This document shows, one piece after another, positions 8,576 through 19,112 of a stretch of 44,458 nt of DNA (positions are counted from its first letter, which is position 1; each line of letters begins with the position of its first letter). This DNA is from Coriobacteriales bacterium. Its GTDB lineage: Bacteria; Actinomycetota; Coriobacteriia; Coriobacteriales; UBA8131. The notes beneath the pieces were generated by a model, which saw only the letters and a list, made by a program, of their open reading frames with translations, did not search any database and had not been told where the DNA came from. The DNA is taken from positions 1 to 44,458 of the forward strand of contig JAITHV010000011.1 of the NCBI GenBank assembly GCA_031279835.1, given 5' to 3'. A program made the position numbers and the translations under genes.

Positions 8576-9931
8576 TCATGTCACCTGTTGAGAGGCGAAT
8601 ATCATCTCTAGGCCGCTGATCTTCCAGCCAATGAACGAGCGCTCGAGGGATATCCGGTAGTTGAGGCTCCCGCCTCCGGAGAGATGGGCGACCACCTGCG
8701 CCTCAGACTTGTTCATCTGAGCGTCGAGATAGCTTATCTCTATCGTGTCAGTCGGGGCCACCAGGTCCATGATGTGGTCCACGGCGGCCTTCTCTTCGTC
8801 AGTCTGCGCGGTCCAGTACTGCGAGACGTCCTTGCCCGCTGCATGGTCGGCGAACAGGCTGCCGATGACGGCCTGTTGCGAAGGGAAGCCAAATCCCTGA
8901 GTGTAGGCGAACACGCCGGTGCCGAGCAGGAGCACGAGGATCACGACCACAGCGAGCAGCACCTTGAGCCCCACATGGCGCAGCTTGCGCTCGCGCCGGA
9001 TCTGGGACTTGCTCATGGCGATAAGGTCTGCGTCAGTGACCGAGAAGAAGTCGGTGTTGTTGGCAAGCGGGACGTTGCCCGCTCCGTAGCCCTCCTCGCT
9101 CTCGGCCAAGGCGGCGATGGGGTCGTCGGGGTCAAAGGGGGCAGCCCGGCGCTGGCCTGTCAAGGCCTCTGGGGCAACTGCGTCCATGCCTTCTACTGCC
9201 TTGGCCGACGAGGTGTCGTCGCTCAGAGCGTCCATGGAGCGCTGATAGTCGGCAAGCGCCTCGTCAGAGAGCGCGTAGCGGCCTTCAGAGACCGCAGCGG
9301 TGAAGGCGTCAAGCGCTTCTTGATACCTGCCTACAGCGGCAAGCGACTGCCCGAGGCTCTCATACGCCTTTGAGCGCGTCACGCCCGTGGGCTCGAACTC
9401 GAAGACCGCCTGGTACGCCTCGATGGCGTCCTGTGGCCGCCCAAGCGCGACAAAGCACACGCCGAGCTGCATGAGCGCCTTGACGGGGTTCGGGTTGCCC
9501 TCGTCGAGAGCGGCGTTGCGATAGGCCGTGCCGGCATCGATGATCATCCCAAGGCGTGAATAAGCCGTGCCGAGTCCCATCTGGGCCTGGTATGGCTTGG
9601 AGTAGCTAGGGTCGGCGAGCGCGGAGTTGAAACTCGTGATCGCGCGCTCGTACTCGCCCAGGCCGATGAGCGACTTGCCAAGGTTCACATGGACCGCGGC
9701 CTTTTCGAGGTGGTCCGGGTCGTCCAATGCCTTGGCGTAGGTAGCGCTCGCCTCCTGGAAGTTGCGCATCTTCAACAGGCAGTTGCCGAGGCGGTAGTAC
9801 AACAAGCCGGCGTCTCCTGGCTCAAAGCTGTCGCTGTCTTCCTTTAAGCAGGCGTAAAACCCCTTGAGCGCCTCTACGTAGTCACCCTTCTCATACGACT
9901 GGCGCGCCCGCTCGAAATGTGTGCTGTTCAA
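8576..9931 (-). CDS. Tetratricopeptide-repeat membrane protein
   Basis: About 451 residues. Residues ~5-240 form successive TPR helices (for example ARQSYEKGDYVEALKGFYACL and ALMQLGVCFVALGRPQDAIEAYQ), a protein-interaction scaffold. A polar linker follows, then one membrane segment (roughly residues 320-345, VLLAVVVILVLLLGTGVFAY), then a ~105-residue domain predicted outside the membrane, resembling a small lumicin-like or NTF2-like lipoprotein domain without a firm match. The start is a TTG: either 9937, directly abutting AGAAGAGG, or 9931, 6 nt after it; spacing favours 9931. It follows the cyclophilin gene by 23 bp. Function unknown; a cell-envelope scaffold is only an inference. Confidence 0.75.
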   Translation of the reverse strand: MNSTHFERARQSYEKGDYVEALKGFYACLKEDSDSFEPGDAGLLYYRLGNCLLKMRNFQEASATYAKALDDPDHLEKAAVHVNLGKSLIGLGEYERAITSFNSALADPSYSKPYQAQMGLGTAYSRLGMIIDAGTAYRNAALDEGNPNPVKALMQLGVCFVALGRPQDAIEAYQAVFEFEPTGVTRSKAYESLGQSLAAVGRYQEALDAFTAAVSEGRYALSDEALADYQRSMDALSDDTSSAKAVEGMDAVAPEALTGQRRAAPFDPDDPIAALAESEEGYGAGNVPLANNTDFFSVTDADLIAMSKSQIRRERKLRHVGLKVLLAVVVILVLLLGTGVFAYTQGFGFPSQQAVIGSLFADHAAGKDVSQYWTAQTDEEKAAVDHIMDLVAPTDTIEISYLDAQMNKSEAQVVAHLSGGGSLNYRISLERSFIGWKISGLEMIFASQQVT

Positions 9932-9954
9932 GCCCAACCTCTTCTCATGAACTG

Positions 9955-10479
9955 TTATCCGGCATTGAGCACGGAGACAGACAAGATCTCATCGCCTTTT
10001 TCTAGCGTGTGGACAACCGCGAGCGAGTCTGCGTCCACCGGGTCGCCGAACACTGTGTAGTTAGAGTCCAGGAACGGCTGCGCGCCCAGGCAGAAGTAGA
10101 ACTGAGAGCCAGCCGAGTCAGGCATCGACGAGCGCGCCATGGCCAGCGTGCCGTCCTTGTGCACATTGTCTGGGTTGACCGTCCACTCGCCCTTGATGGT
10201 GTAGCCCGGACCGCCCGTCCCAAGCGTCGGGTTGCCTCTGCGCACCTCGTCTGCTGTGAGGTCGCGGGTGTTGGGACATCCGCCTTGAATGACAAAGCCC
10301 GGCTCATGGCGATGGAACTTTATCCCGTTATAAAACCCACTCTGGGCAAGCTCGACGAAATTCGCGACGTGCACAGGCGCGCCTGAGCTGTTGAGACGGA
10401 CAGAAATGTCGCCTTTAGTCGTATGGAAAACAGCAACCTCGCTGCCGTTCGGCTGGTATTCCGGGGTGTACAAAGCCAT
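9955..10479 (-). CDS. Cyclophilin-type peptidyl-prolyl cis-trans isomerase
   Basis: Catalyses proline isomerisation in protein folding. The 174-residue protein has the cyclophilin core: FHTTKGDISVRL, GIKFHRHEPGFVIQGG (catalytic Arg in FHR, then FVIQGG), GTLAMARSSMPDSAGSQFYFCLG (MAR and QFY active-site segments) and YTVFGDPVDADSL. There is no signal peptide, so it is predicted cytoplasmic. The start ATG has AAGGAGG 5 nt upstream. A weak -10 candidate (TACTAT) lies near 10520. The 103-bp gap to the MobA-like gene holds no other feature I can identify. Confidence 0.93.
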   Translation of the reverse strand: MALYTPEYQPNGSEVAVFHTTKGDISVRLNSSGAPVHVANFVELAQSGFYNGIKFHRHEPGFVIQGGCPNTRDLTADEVRRGNPTLGTGGPGYTIKGEWTVNPDNVHKDGTLAMARSSMPDSAGSQFYFCLGAQPFLDSNYTVFGDPVDADSLAVVHTLEKGDEILSVSVLNAG

Positions 10480-10582
10480 GAAACCTCCTTGAAGCTAGTG
10501 CTTTCGTGTAAGGCTCAATAGTACCATAGTGCATGATTGTCGATGGCTGAAGAGAAAAGGCCTCGTCCTGGCCAGCAGTTCG

Positions 10583-11233
10583 TCACGAGGACCCGTCAGC
10601 GCGCGGCATGTTGCCGCTGAGGATCCGGCGCTCCATCTCGAGCAGCTCGTCAGGGGTGTTCACATTGATAAAGGCGCCGCCGCGCGGGTCGGCCGCAAGC
10701 GTCATGTCGTGGTCGAACTCGACGACGCGCACGCTGCCATACCAGGAAGTGGCGCGGGTCTGGCCCTGCCTGAGGGCGGCATGCACGATGGGCAGGCAGG
10801 TCTCGCGGCGGTACACCGCATGAAACGGCTCGTAGCCGTGGCTGGTCACGGGCACAGCGATATCGGCACCGCTTTCTGCCAGGGCGTCACGTTCTGCCAA
10901 GAGCAACGGGGCAGAGGGAAACACCATGTCGCAGGCGACAACGCCCACATAGGGGCACGAGGCGTACAGCAGCGCGGTGTACAGGCCGTTCAGGGCGCTG
11001 CGCTTGTCATAGACGTCGCTGAACATCTGGAGCTTGTCATAGGTGACTTGTGCGCACAAGAACGCCAGGCTGCGCTTGTCGTTGGTGGTGACGATAAGCT
11101 CGTCCGCAATGCCCCCCAGGCGCTTTAAGCCACGGCACAGCATGGGAGAGCCAATAAACGGCACCAGCGCCTTCGGCTTTCCCATTCGCTTTGACTCTCC
11201 GCCTGCCTGGATCACTACGGCCAACTCGTTCAT
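10583..11233 (-). CDS. MobA-like NTP transferase (molybdenum cofactor guanylyltransferase family)
   Basis: The 216-residue protein opens MNELAVVIQAGGESKRMGKPKAL, the LAGGxSxRMGxxKxL nucleotide-binding signature of MobA, which attaches GMP to molybdopterin. It continues with a VVACDMVF segment at the site of the usual CDxPF metal-binding motif (here with Met for Pro) and a C-terminal AFINVNTPDELLEME, as in MobA. Related MobA-like nucleotidyltransferases act on other cofactors, so the exact substrate is uncertain. I chose ATG 11233; upstream ATGs at 11242 and 11335 are in frame, but a near-perfect extended -10 box lies at 11241-11249, so transcription probably begins at or beside this ATG and the message is leaderless. 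Confidence 0.8.
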   Translation of the reverse strand: MNELAVVIQAGGESKRMGKPKALVPFIGSPMLCRGLKRLGGIADELIVTTNDKRSLAFLCAQVTYDKLQMFSDVYDKRSALNGLYTALLYASCPYVGVVACDMVFPSAPLLLAERDALAESGADIAVPVTSHGYEPFHAVYRRETCLPIVHAALRQGQTRATSWYGSVRVVEFDHDMTLAADPRGGAFINVNTPDELLEMERRILSGNMPRADGSS

Positions 11234-11240
11234 AAAGAAC

Positions 11241-11249
11241 ATTATAGCA
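11241..11249 (-). promoter_or_regulatory. Extended -10 promoter TGCTATAAT for the MobA-like gene, probably leaderless
   Basis: On the minus strand TGC-TATAAT (11249-11241) is a perfect extended -10. Exactly 7 nt separate the hexamer from the A of ATG 11233, the normal distance from -10 to the transcription start. No Shine-Dalgarno sequence precedes the ATG. Leaderless mRNAs are common in Actinobacteria (established), so a start at +1 is inferred here. Confidence 0.65.
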
Positions 11250-11473
11250 TTTTGAGCAACGTTTTGTGAGCTTGAATGCAGGTTCTCTACTGCATGTGAC
11301 CGACATCTGGCCGAGGAGCGGAACGGGGCAGCCATGCCACGACAAGGGGTGTGCGCGCGACAAAAAGGTCACTGCCACACGATGGCGACTCACGTGCCGC
11401 TCAGCAGCGAGCCCATGGCGCACCGCATGTGCGCCGCACACCGAGCGCTCTGGCCAGATGGGAGGTTGTTTTA

Positions 11474-11497
11474 GCATGTCATCAACTCTTCACATGC
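11474..11497. promoter_or_regulatory. Inverted repeat GCATGT-N12-ACATGC overlapping the nifJ -35
   Basis: Two perfect 6-bp half-sites, GCATGT (11474-11479) and ACATGC (11492-11497), flank 12 bp and cover the candidate -35 of the pyruvate:ferredoxin oxidoreductase promoter. The position would suit a repressor operator. The half-sites are short, so chance is possible. Confidence 0.3.
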
Positions 11498-11518
11498 AAG
11501 CGGATATCCTGTTACAAT
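11489..11518 (+). promoter_or_regulatory. Promoter of the pyruvate:ferredoxin oxidoreductase gene
   Basis: TTCACA (11489-11494), an 18-bp spacer, then TACAAT (11513-11518) preceded by TGT, which makes an extended -10. Both hexamers match consensus at five of six positions. The predicted start is near 11525, giving a leader of about 168 nt. The upstream part of the intergenic region (11250-11473) holds nothing I can identify; an open frame across it has no coding character. Confidence 0.6.
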
Positions 11519-11582
11519 TGTTGAAGGGAGTGATGATTGGTAGCTTGTTTCCCAAATCCCACACTGATCCTACGCCGACAAG

Positions 11583-11666
11583 ACGGGGTTGCGCTGTTTC
11601 GCCTGCGAAGCACTGGTGCTGCACGGCATCAGGCGAGACAAACGGCCTTGACGCGGCATGCCCCGT
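11583..11666 (+). promoter_or_regulatory. Structured 5' leader before nifJ, possible cis-regulatory RNA
   Basis: Nested complementary segments are visible: ACGGGG (11583-11588) with CCCCGT (11661-11666); inside it TGTTTCGCCTG (11595-11605) with CAGGCGAGACA (11630-11640), 11 bp with one G-U pair; and inside that a small GCAC/GTGC hairpin. The structure ends about 10 nt before the Shine-Dalgarno GAGAGGTG. It matches no riboswitch class I recognise. A plain mRNA fold is equally possible. Confidence 0.35.
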
Positions 11667-11668
11667 AA

Positions 11669-15283
<3,615 letters not shown>

Positions 15284-15308
15284 GACCAAGCGCGTGTTTT
15301 TTTCTCCG

Positions 15309-15338
15309 GAGGGGCCCGTCGGCAACGGCGGGCCCCTC
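15309..15338 (+). terminator. Terminator hairpin after nifJ
   Basis: A perfect 10-bp GC-rich stem, GAGGGGCCCG (15309-15318) with CGGGCCCCTC (15329-15338), closes a 10-nt loop 26 bp after the nifJ stop. It is followed by TTGTGTGCTTTT, an interrupted T tract. It separates nifJ from the convergent NifK-like gene ending at 15359. Confidence 0.75.
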
Positions 15339-15358
15339 TTGTGTGCTTTTCAGGCGCC

Positions 15359-16651
15359 TCAGACGTAGCGCAGGCCGTTGACGATCTGCTCGAGGAGCCA
15401 CAGTGCGCCTTCCGGCCCATACAGCTGCTTGCGCGTGATGTCAAGGTAGCTGAGAGACGGAAACCCGATCTCGATCCCGCAGGTCGCATGGCCTTCCATG
15501 CGGCAGGCAGCGATGGTGTCGCCGTCTGCCAAGACGAGCTGAGAGGGCGTGCTCACGATACGGCGCCCCAGCGCTCCTTCGCTGCATATAGCCTCAAGAT
15601 AACGTCGCAACGCGTCACCATGACCAGAATCCTCGCCCGGCAAGAGCTCTATCGCCTGCGGCACCATGCCGAGGTACCCGCTCAGCCATCGCACGAACGG
15701 GTAAGCCATCGAAGGTGTCGCGCGCAGCGAGTAGTAGGCGCCTTTGGGCAGGCCAAGGCGTGAGGAAAAGCGCGCCAGGTGCAGATAGGCGCAGGCACGG
15801 GCCTTCTCCATCTGCAGGGCTGCCGCAGACGGGTCTGCGCCCAGGGCAGCGCAGACGTGCTGGACAAACGACTCGGTCGCCTCAAAGCCGATGGGCTGCC
15901 CCTCCTCTACGCACAGCCACGGCGTCCCCCACTCGACTGCAAGCTTGCGTGCCGTCAGCAGGCCGGTCTCGGGGCACACCACGACATTGAGCTCTGCCTC
16001 GCGAGCGCGACAGACCGTCTTGAGGCCGTCCCCAGCCCCCAGTGCGCTGATCACTTCGATGCCGCAGAGCATGAGCAGCTCGCGCAGCGTCGCGTAGTTG
16101 TGCTCGTAATGCTTCTGGCTCAGGTTCAGGCCGAGAAGGTTGACCGAGCAAGGAGTCTTGGGGACCTCGGGCAGGGCAAGCGTGTCGAGCATGCTGTTGA
16201 CCGCCAGCTGGAACCCGTCGCCATAGGCGCCTGACGAGCCGGTGTTCTCGATCGCGAGGTGCAAGACGTCGTCCAAGGCGCCGGCGAGCAGTCGTTCAAG
16301 GTCGTCGCCGATCAGGGCGGCGCCTGGCGAGTTGACCACTGCGATGAGCGAGAAGCCCTTTGAGGCCACCACGCGCAGCGTCTCGTCGAGCTTCTGTGCG
16401 CTGCCGAAGACGTAGTCGTCGCCGTCTAGGTACGTTGACGGCACGCGTGGCTGTCCGAAGTAACAGCGGTCGGCGTACGAGAGTGGGTCGTAGTCTGCCG
16501 AGCGCGGGAACTGCGCGTCAGACACGGCGCTGTGAAAAAACTTGCAGCCAGTCGGCCCGTTGAGCACCACGGCTGCGTCGGCCACGCCCTCGAAGGCGAA
16601 GATCGCGCCCGTCAGGCTGTCAGGAAAGGTGCTTGCGATATAGGTCGCCAT
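15359..16651 (-). CDS. Nitrogenase component 1-type protein (NifK/BchB-like partner subunit)
   Basis: The 430-residue protein has the nitrogenase MoFe-protein fold signature. LNGPTGCKFF near the N-terminus keeps the Cys (C36) that aligns with the second P-cluster ligand of NifK. The other two usual ligands appear to be Ser: S12 in DSLTGA and S108 in NSPGAALIGDDLERL. The end, IEIGFPSLSYLD plus a Gly-Pro-Glu-Gly-Ala segment, is typical of component 1 subunits. It overlaps the upstream fused gene by about 32 bp. ATG 16651 follows GGAGG; a GTG at 16654 is also possible. Predicted to pair with the NifD half of the fusion, completing one 4Fe-4S cluster (three Cys from D, one from K). Substrate unknown. 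Confidence 0.85.
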   Translation of the reverse strand: MATYIASTFPDSLTGAIFAFEGVADAAVVLNGPTGCKFFHSAVSDAQFPRSADYDPLSYADRCYFGQPRVPSTYLDGDDYVFGSAQKLDETLRVVASKGFSLIAVVNSPGAALIGDDLERLLAGALDDVLHLAIENTGSSGAYGDGFQLAVNSMLDTLALPEVPKTPCSVNLLGLNLSQKHYEHNYATLRELLMLCGIEVISALGAGDGLKTVCRAREAELNVVVCPETGLLTARKLAVEWGTPWLCVEEGQPIGFEATESFVQHVCAALGADPSAAALQMEKARACAYLHLARFSSRLGLPKGAYYSLRATPSMAYPFVRWLSGYLGMVPQAIELLPGEDSGHGDALRRYLEAICSEGALGRRIVSTPSQLVLADGDTIAACRMEGHATCGIEIGFPSLSYLDITRKQLYGPEGALWLLEQIVNGLRYV

Positions 16652-18920
16652 CACGCCTCCATCCTTCCTCGATGTCTATGCGCATCATGTCTGCCCAACG
16701 AGACGCCCGGTAAATCCCTGAGAGAAAGCCCGCGTCGGGGCACAGCGGTATCGTGTCCATAACCACCCCGGTCAAGTCGTCAGAGAACAGGTAGTTGCTG
16801 ATAAGGACGTCGGGGTCGATGTCGCGCACCTCTGCGGTGCGCTCCAGGGCGTCGAACTCCAGTTCAGTCTGCAGCACTTGGATCTGATCGATGAAGCGGC
16901 TCACAAAGCGGTTTTCTTGTGAATATGCGAGTATGCCCACATAGGCAATTTGCATGCCGAGGTCCAAGGCGGTGGACAAGATCCAGTCGATGTTGTGGTT
17001 GAAGGTCACTATCATGAGCCTGCGGCCTTCGAGGATGGGCCGCAGCTGCTCGACCAGCGCGTCATAGCGCCTTTGAAACGTCTCCACGATGCCCGACACG
17101 GCGTCCTCGCGGCCATAGCGCGCGGCAAGCTCGGCAACCCAGGCCTGGCTCTCGGCAAAGCCGATCGGCATGGCCTTGTCGAAGAAGACCGCGCCGAACT
17201 CCTCTTGCAAGTAGTCTCGCAGGCCGCGCCCCATGTAGTCCTCGTTCGCAAGGAGGTTGAGCGGCGCCTTCATGAAGCCGCGCAGCTGCTCGTAGCTGGT
17301 CTCACAGATAAAGCGGCAGTTGACCCGAAGGCCGAGCTGGACAAGCACCTCGGTCACGAAGTCGAGATTGCCTTCGGTCGCGTTCGCGATGGTCTTCTCG
17401 GCAACGATGTTCACGAGGTCGGGCTCGGTGCTGACGCCGCGCTCGATCAGTTCCTCGGCGATGTGCTGGTAGGCGAGAAAGATGCCTTGGAGATGATCGC
17501 CCGTCAGGTTTCCGTCGGCAGCAAGGGGTATGACGCGCGTCTGGTCGTTGCCGAGGGCGCGCGTTGCCTCAATGTCTTCGCCGATGATGCCACTCGGGCA
17601 GGTGGAGACCACAAAAACGGCGGGCGGACGACACGCCACAGCCTGCTCCACGCGCGCGCGCAGCTTGTCGCTGCCTCCAAACACCATGACGGCCTCGCTC
17701 ATATCGGTACTGAAGATGGGAGGCGCCGTCAGCATCGGCAAGACCGTGCCGCGCTCAAGGAGGTGGCGGCGCGAGAGCGACGTGATCGTCTGAAAGGCGA
17801 TATGCGCGCAGCTCTGTGGCCCGTGCGCGACGCTCAGGCAGTCGGCGAGCTGTGTGGTGATGGAGAGAACCCCGTTGAAGGCACAGCCGTGCAGCGGCTC
17901 CTTGGCTGCGACGCTCTTAGAGACGAGCGGGCTGGAAGCAGGCGGCGCGGGCGCGGCGCGGAACACGTCGCCTCCGGAGGCGCCGTTGCTGTTGTCAGCG
18001 TAGGCATCGCTGCTGTCGGTGTGGGCAGGCACTTCGCAGGTTGGCGCAGGCACTTCGCAGGTTGGCGCAGGCGCGGCTCTCTTTGGTGCGGGCGTGAAGG
18101 ACGTCGGCGGCCTTCTCCCCTCCAAAACGCACTCTTCCAGCGCCCGGTCGCCAAGCGGGCGCGCATGGCACATGGCCGAGTCGTCGCACATCCTCTCGGC
18201 GAGCGCGCGCAGCGTCTCGGCCAGCGCAGAGCCTGGCGTGTGCTCAACAATGCAGCGCATGGCGCGCTCGCTGGCTGCGAAGGTCTCGTCTCGCGGCAGT
18301 GCGGCGACGATCGGCAGGCCTGCCGCTTCGGCGAATCGCTCAACCCGCTCAAGCTCGCCGGATCCTCCTCGCGCGTTGAAGACCAGGCCGCCGACGCGGC
18401 CGGCCTCTGCCTCGTAGTTCTGCATGCCGCGCAGGATGTTGTTTGCCGCGTATATGCTCATAAACTCGCCGGAGGTGACGATGTAGACGCGGTCGGCGTA
18501 CTCGTTGCGTATGGGGACTGCGAAGCCGCCACAGACCACGTCGCCGAGCACGTCGTAGAGAATGACGTCCCAGTCGCGCCCGAACACCCCTAGGCGCTCC
18601 AAGAGCTCGAAGGTGGTGAGAATGCCGCGCCCTGCACAGCCGACGCCGGGCTCTGGGCCGCCCGCCTCAACGCAATGCACGCCGAAGGCGCCCACGCGCA
18701 CGATGTCGTCGGCCGCGTGCTCTCCCGGCGGCGCGTCGCGTATATAGTCGAGCACCGTCGGAGGAGAGGCGCCGTGGAGCAGCAGGCGCGTCGAGTCGTG
18801 CTTGGGGTCGCAGCCGACTTGCAGCACGCGCTTGCCGAGCGCGCCCATCGCCGCAGCCACATTGGCCGCAATAGTGGACTTCCCTATCCCACCCTTACCA
18901 TAGAGCGCAATTTGTGACAT
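16620..18920 (-). CDS. NifH-NifD fusion: nitrogenase-like Fe protein joined to a component 1 subunit
   Basis: A 766-residue fusion. Residues 1-~265 are a complete Fe protein: P-loop GKGGIGKST (8-16), GCDPKHDSTRLLLHG, PGVGCAGRG (C95, with Arg98 at the ADP-ribosylation position) and DVLGDVVCGGFAVPIR (C130); C95 and C130 are the bridging-cluster ligands. Residues ~270-340 form a Pro/Ala/Ser-rich linker with a duplicated PAPTCEV. Residues ~341-766 are NifD-like: HGCAFNG (C346), HGPQSC (C371) and STCPSGIIGEDIEA (C441) match the three P-cluster Cys. At the FeMo-cofactor Cys position (LNLLANED, near 554-561) there is no Cys, so a nitrogenase active site is unlikely. ATG 18920 has AAGGAG 6 nt upstream. 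Family relatives include BchL/N, CfbC/D and MarH/D; the substrate here is unknown. Confidence 0.9.
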   Translation of the reverse strand: MSQIALYGKGGIGKSTIAANVAAAMGALGKRVLQVGCDPKHDSTRLLLHGASPPTVLDYIRDAPPGEHAADDIVRVGAFGVHCVEAGGPEPGVGCAGRGILTTFELLERLGVFGRDWDVILYDVLGDVVCGGFAVPIRNEYADRVYIVTSGEFMSIYAANNILRGMQNYEAEAGRVGGLVFNARGGSGELERVERFAEAAGLPIVAALPRDETFAASERAMRCIVEHTPGSALAETLRALAERMCDDSAMCHARPLGDRALEECVLEGRRPPTSFTPAPKRAAPAPTCEVPAPTCEVPAHTDSSDAYADNSNGASGGDVFRAAPAPPASSPLVSKSVAAKEPLHGCAFNGVLSITTQLADCLSVAHGPQSCAHIAFQTITSLSRRHLLERGTVLPMLTAPPIFSTDMSEAVMVFGGSDKLRARVEQAVACRPPAVFVVSTCPSGIIGEDIEATRALGNDQTRVIPLAADGNLTGDHLQGIFLAYQHIAEELIERGVSTEPDLVNIVAEKTIANATEGNLDFVTEVLVQLGLRVNCRFICETSYEQLRGFMKAPLNLLANEDYMGRGLRDYLQEEFGAVFFDKAMPIGFAESQAWVAELAARYGREDAVSGIVETFQRRYDALVEQLRPILEGRRLMIVTFNHNIDWILSTALDLGMQIAYVGILAYSQENRFVSRFIDQIQVLQTELEFDALERTAEVRDIDPDVLISNYLFSDDLTGVVMDTIPLCPDAGFLSGIYRASRWADMMRIDIEEGWRRDGDLYRKHLS
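18025..18072 (-). repeat. Tandem 21-bp duplication in the NifH-NifD linker
   Basis: A 21-bp unit occurs twice in direct tandem (18025-18045 and 18046-18066), with identity continuing to 18072. It encodes the doubled PAPTCEV heptapeptide, adding one Cys per copy. The exact DNA identity suggests a recent slippage duplication. Confidence 0.85.
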
Positions 18921-18950
18921 GTGTCTCCTTAAATTCGTCAATACGGCAGC

Positions 18951-18980
18951 ATAAAACAAAGGAAGATGCCCTTGTGACAA
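18951..18980 (-). promoter_or_regulatory. Candidate promoter of the nitrogenase-like operon
   Basis: On the minus strand TTGTCA (18980-18975), 18 bp, then TTTTAT (18956-18951), about 30 bp before the ATG. The -35 sits inside the near-palindrome TTGTGACAA. The 192-bp gap 18921-19112 holds no gene. Confidence 0.45.
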
Positions 18981-19021
18981 AACACGCGCGTTGGTGTGTA
19001 AAGCCCTGTGGTGCCAAATGC

Positions 19022-19038
19022 AGCGCCCGAGAGGCGCT
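19022..19038 (-). terminator. Weak hairpin after the EIIC-EAL gene
   Basis: AGCGCC (19022-19027) and GGCGCT (19033-19038) form a 6-bp stem with a 5-nt loop, about 75 bp after the EAL stop on the minus strand. It is followed by GCATTTGG with only a short T run, so termination is uncertain. Confidence 0.3.
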
Positions 19039-19112
19039 TCTCAGTGCCCGCTTACATCGTAACGCATCCGTTGCGGTGCTGCTCCTGGCGCGCCCTGACA
19101 AACGGCAGCAGG

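Noticed and set aside
16950-18593. Long 547-codon antisense open frame across the NifH-NifD gene
   Set aside because: A GC-rich codon shadow of the real gene; the product has no recognisable domain and is rich in Arg/Ala/His/Val.
15359-18920. True nitrogenase (nifHDK) for nitrogen fixation
   Set aside because: The FeMo-cofactor Cys position is not Cys, the K subunit lacks two of three P-cluster Cys, and no nifB, nifE or nifN is present in the window.
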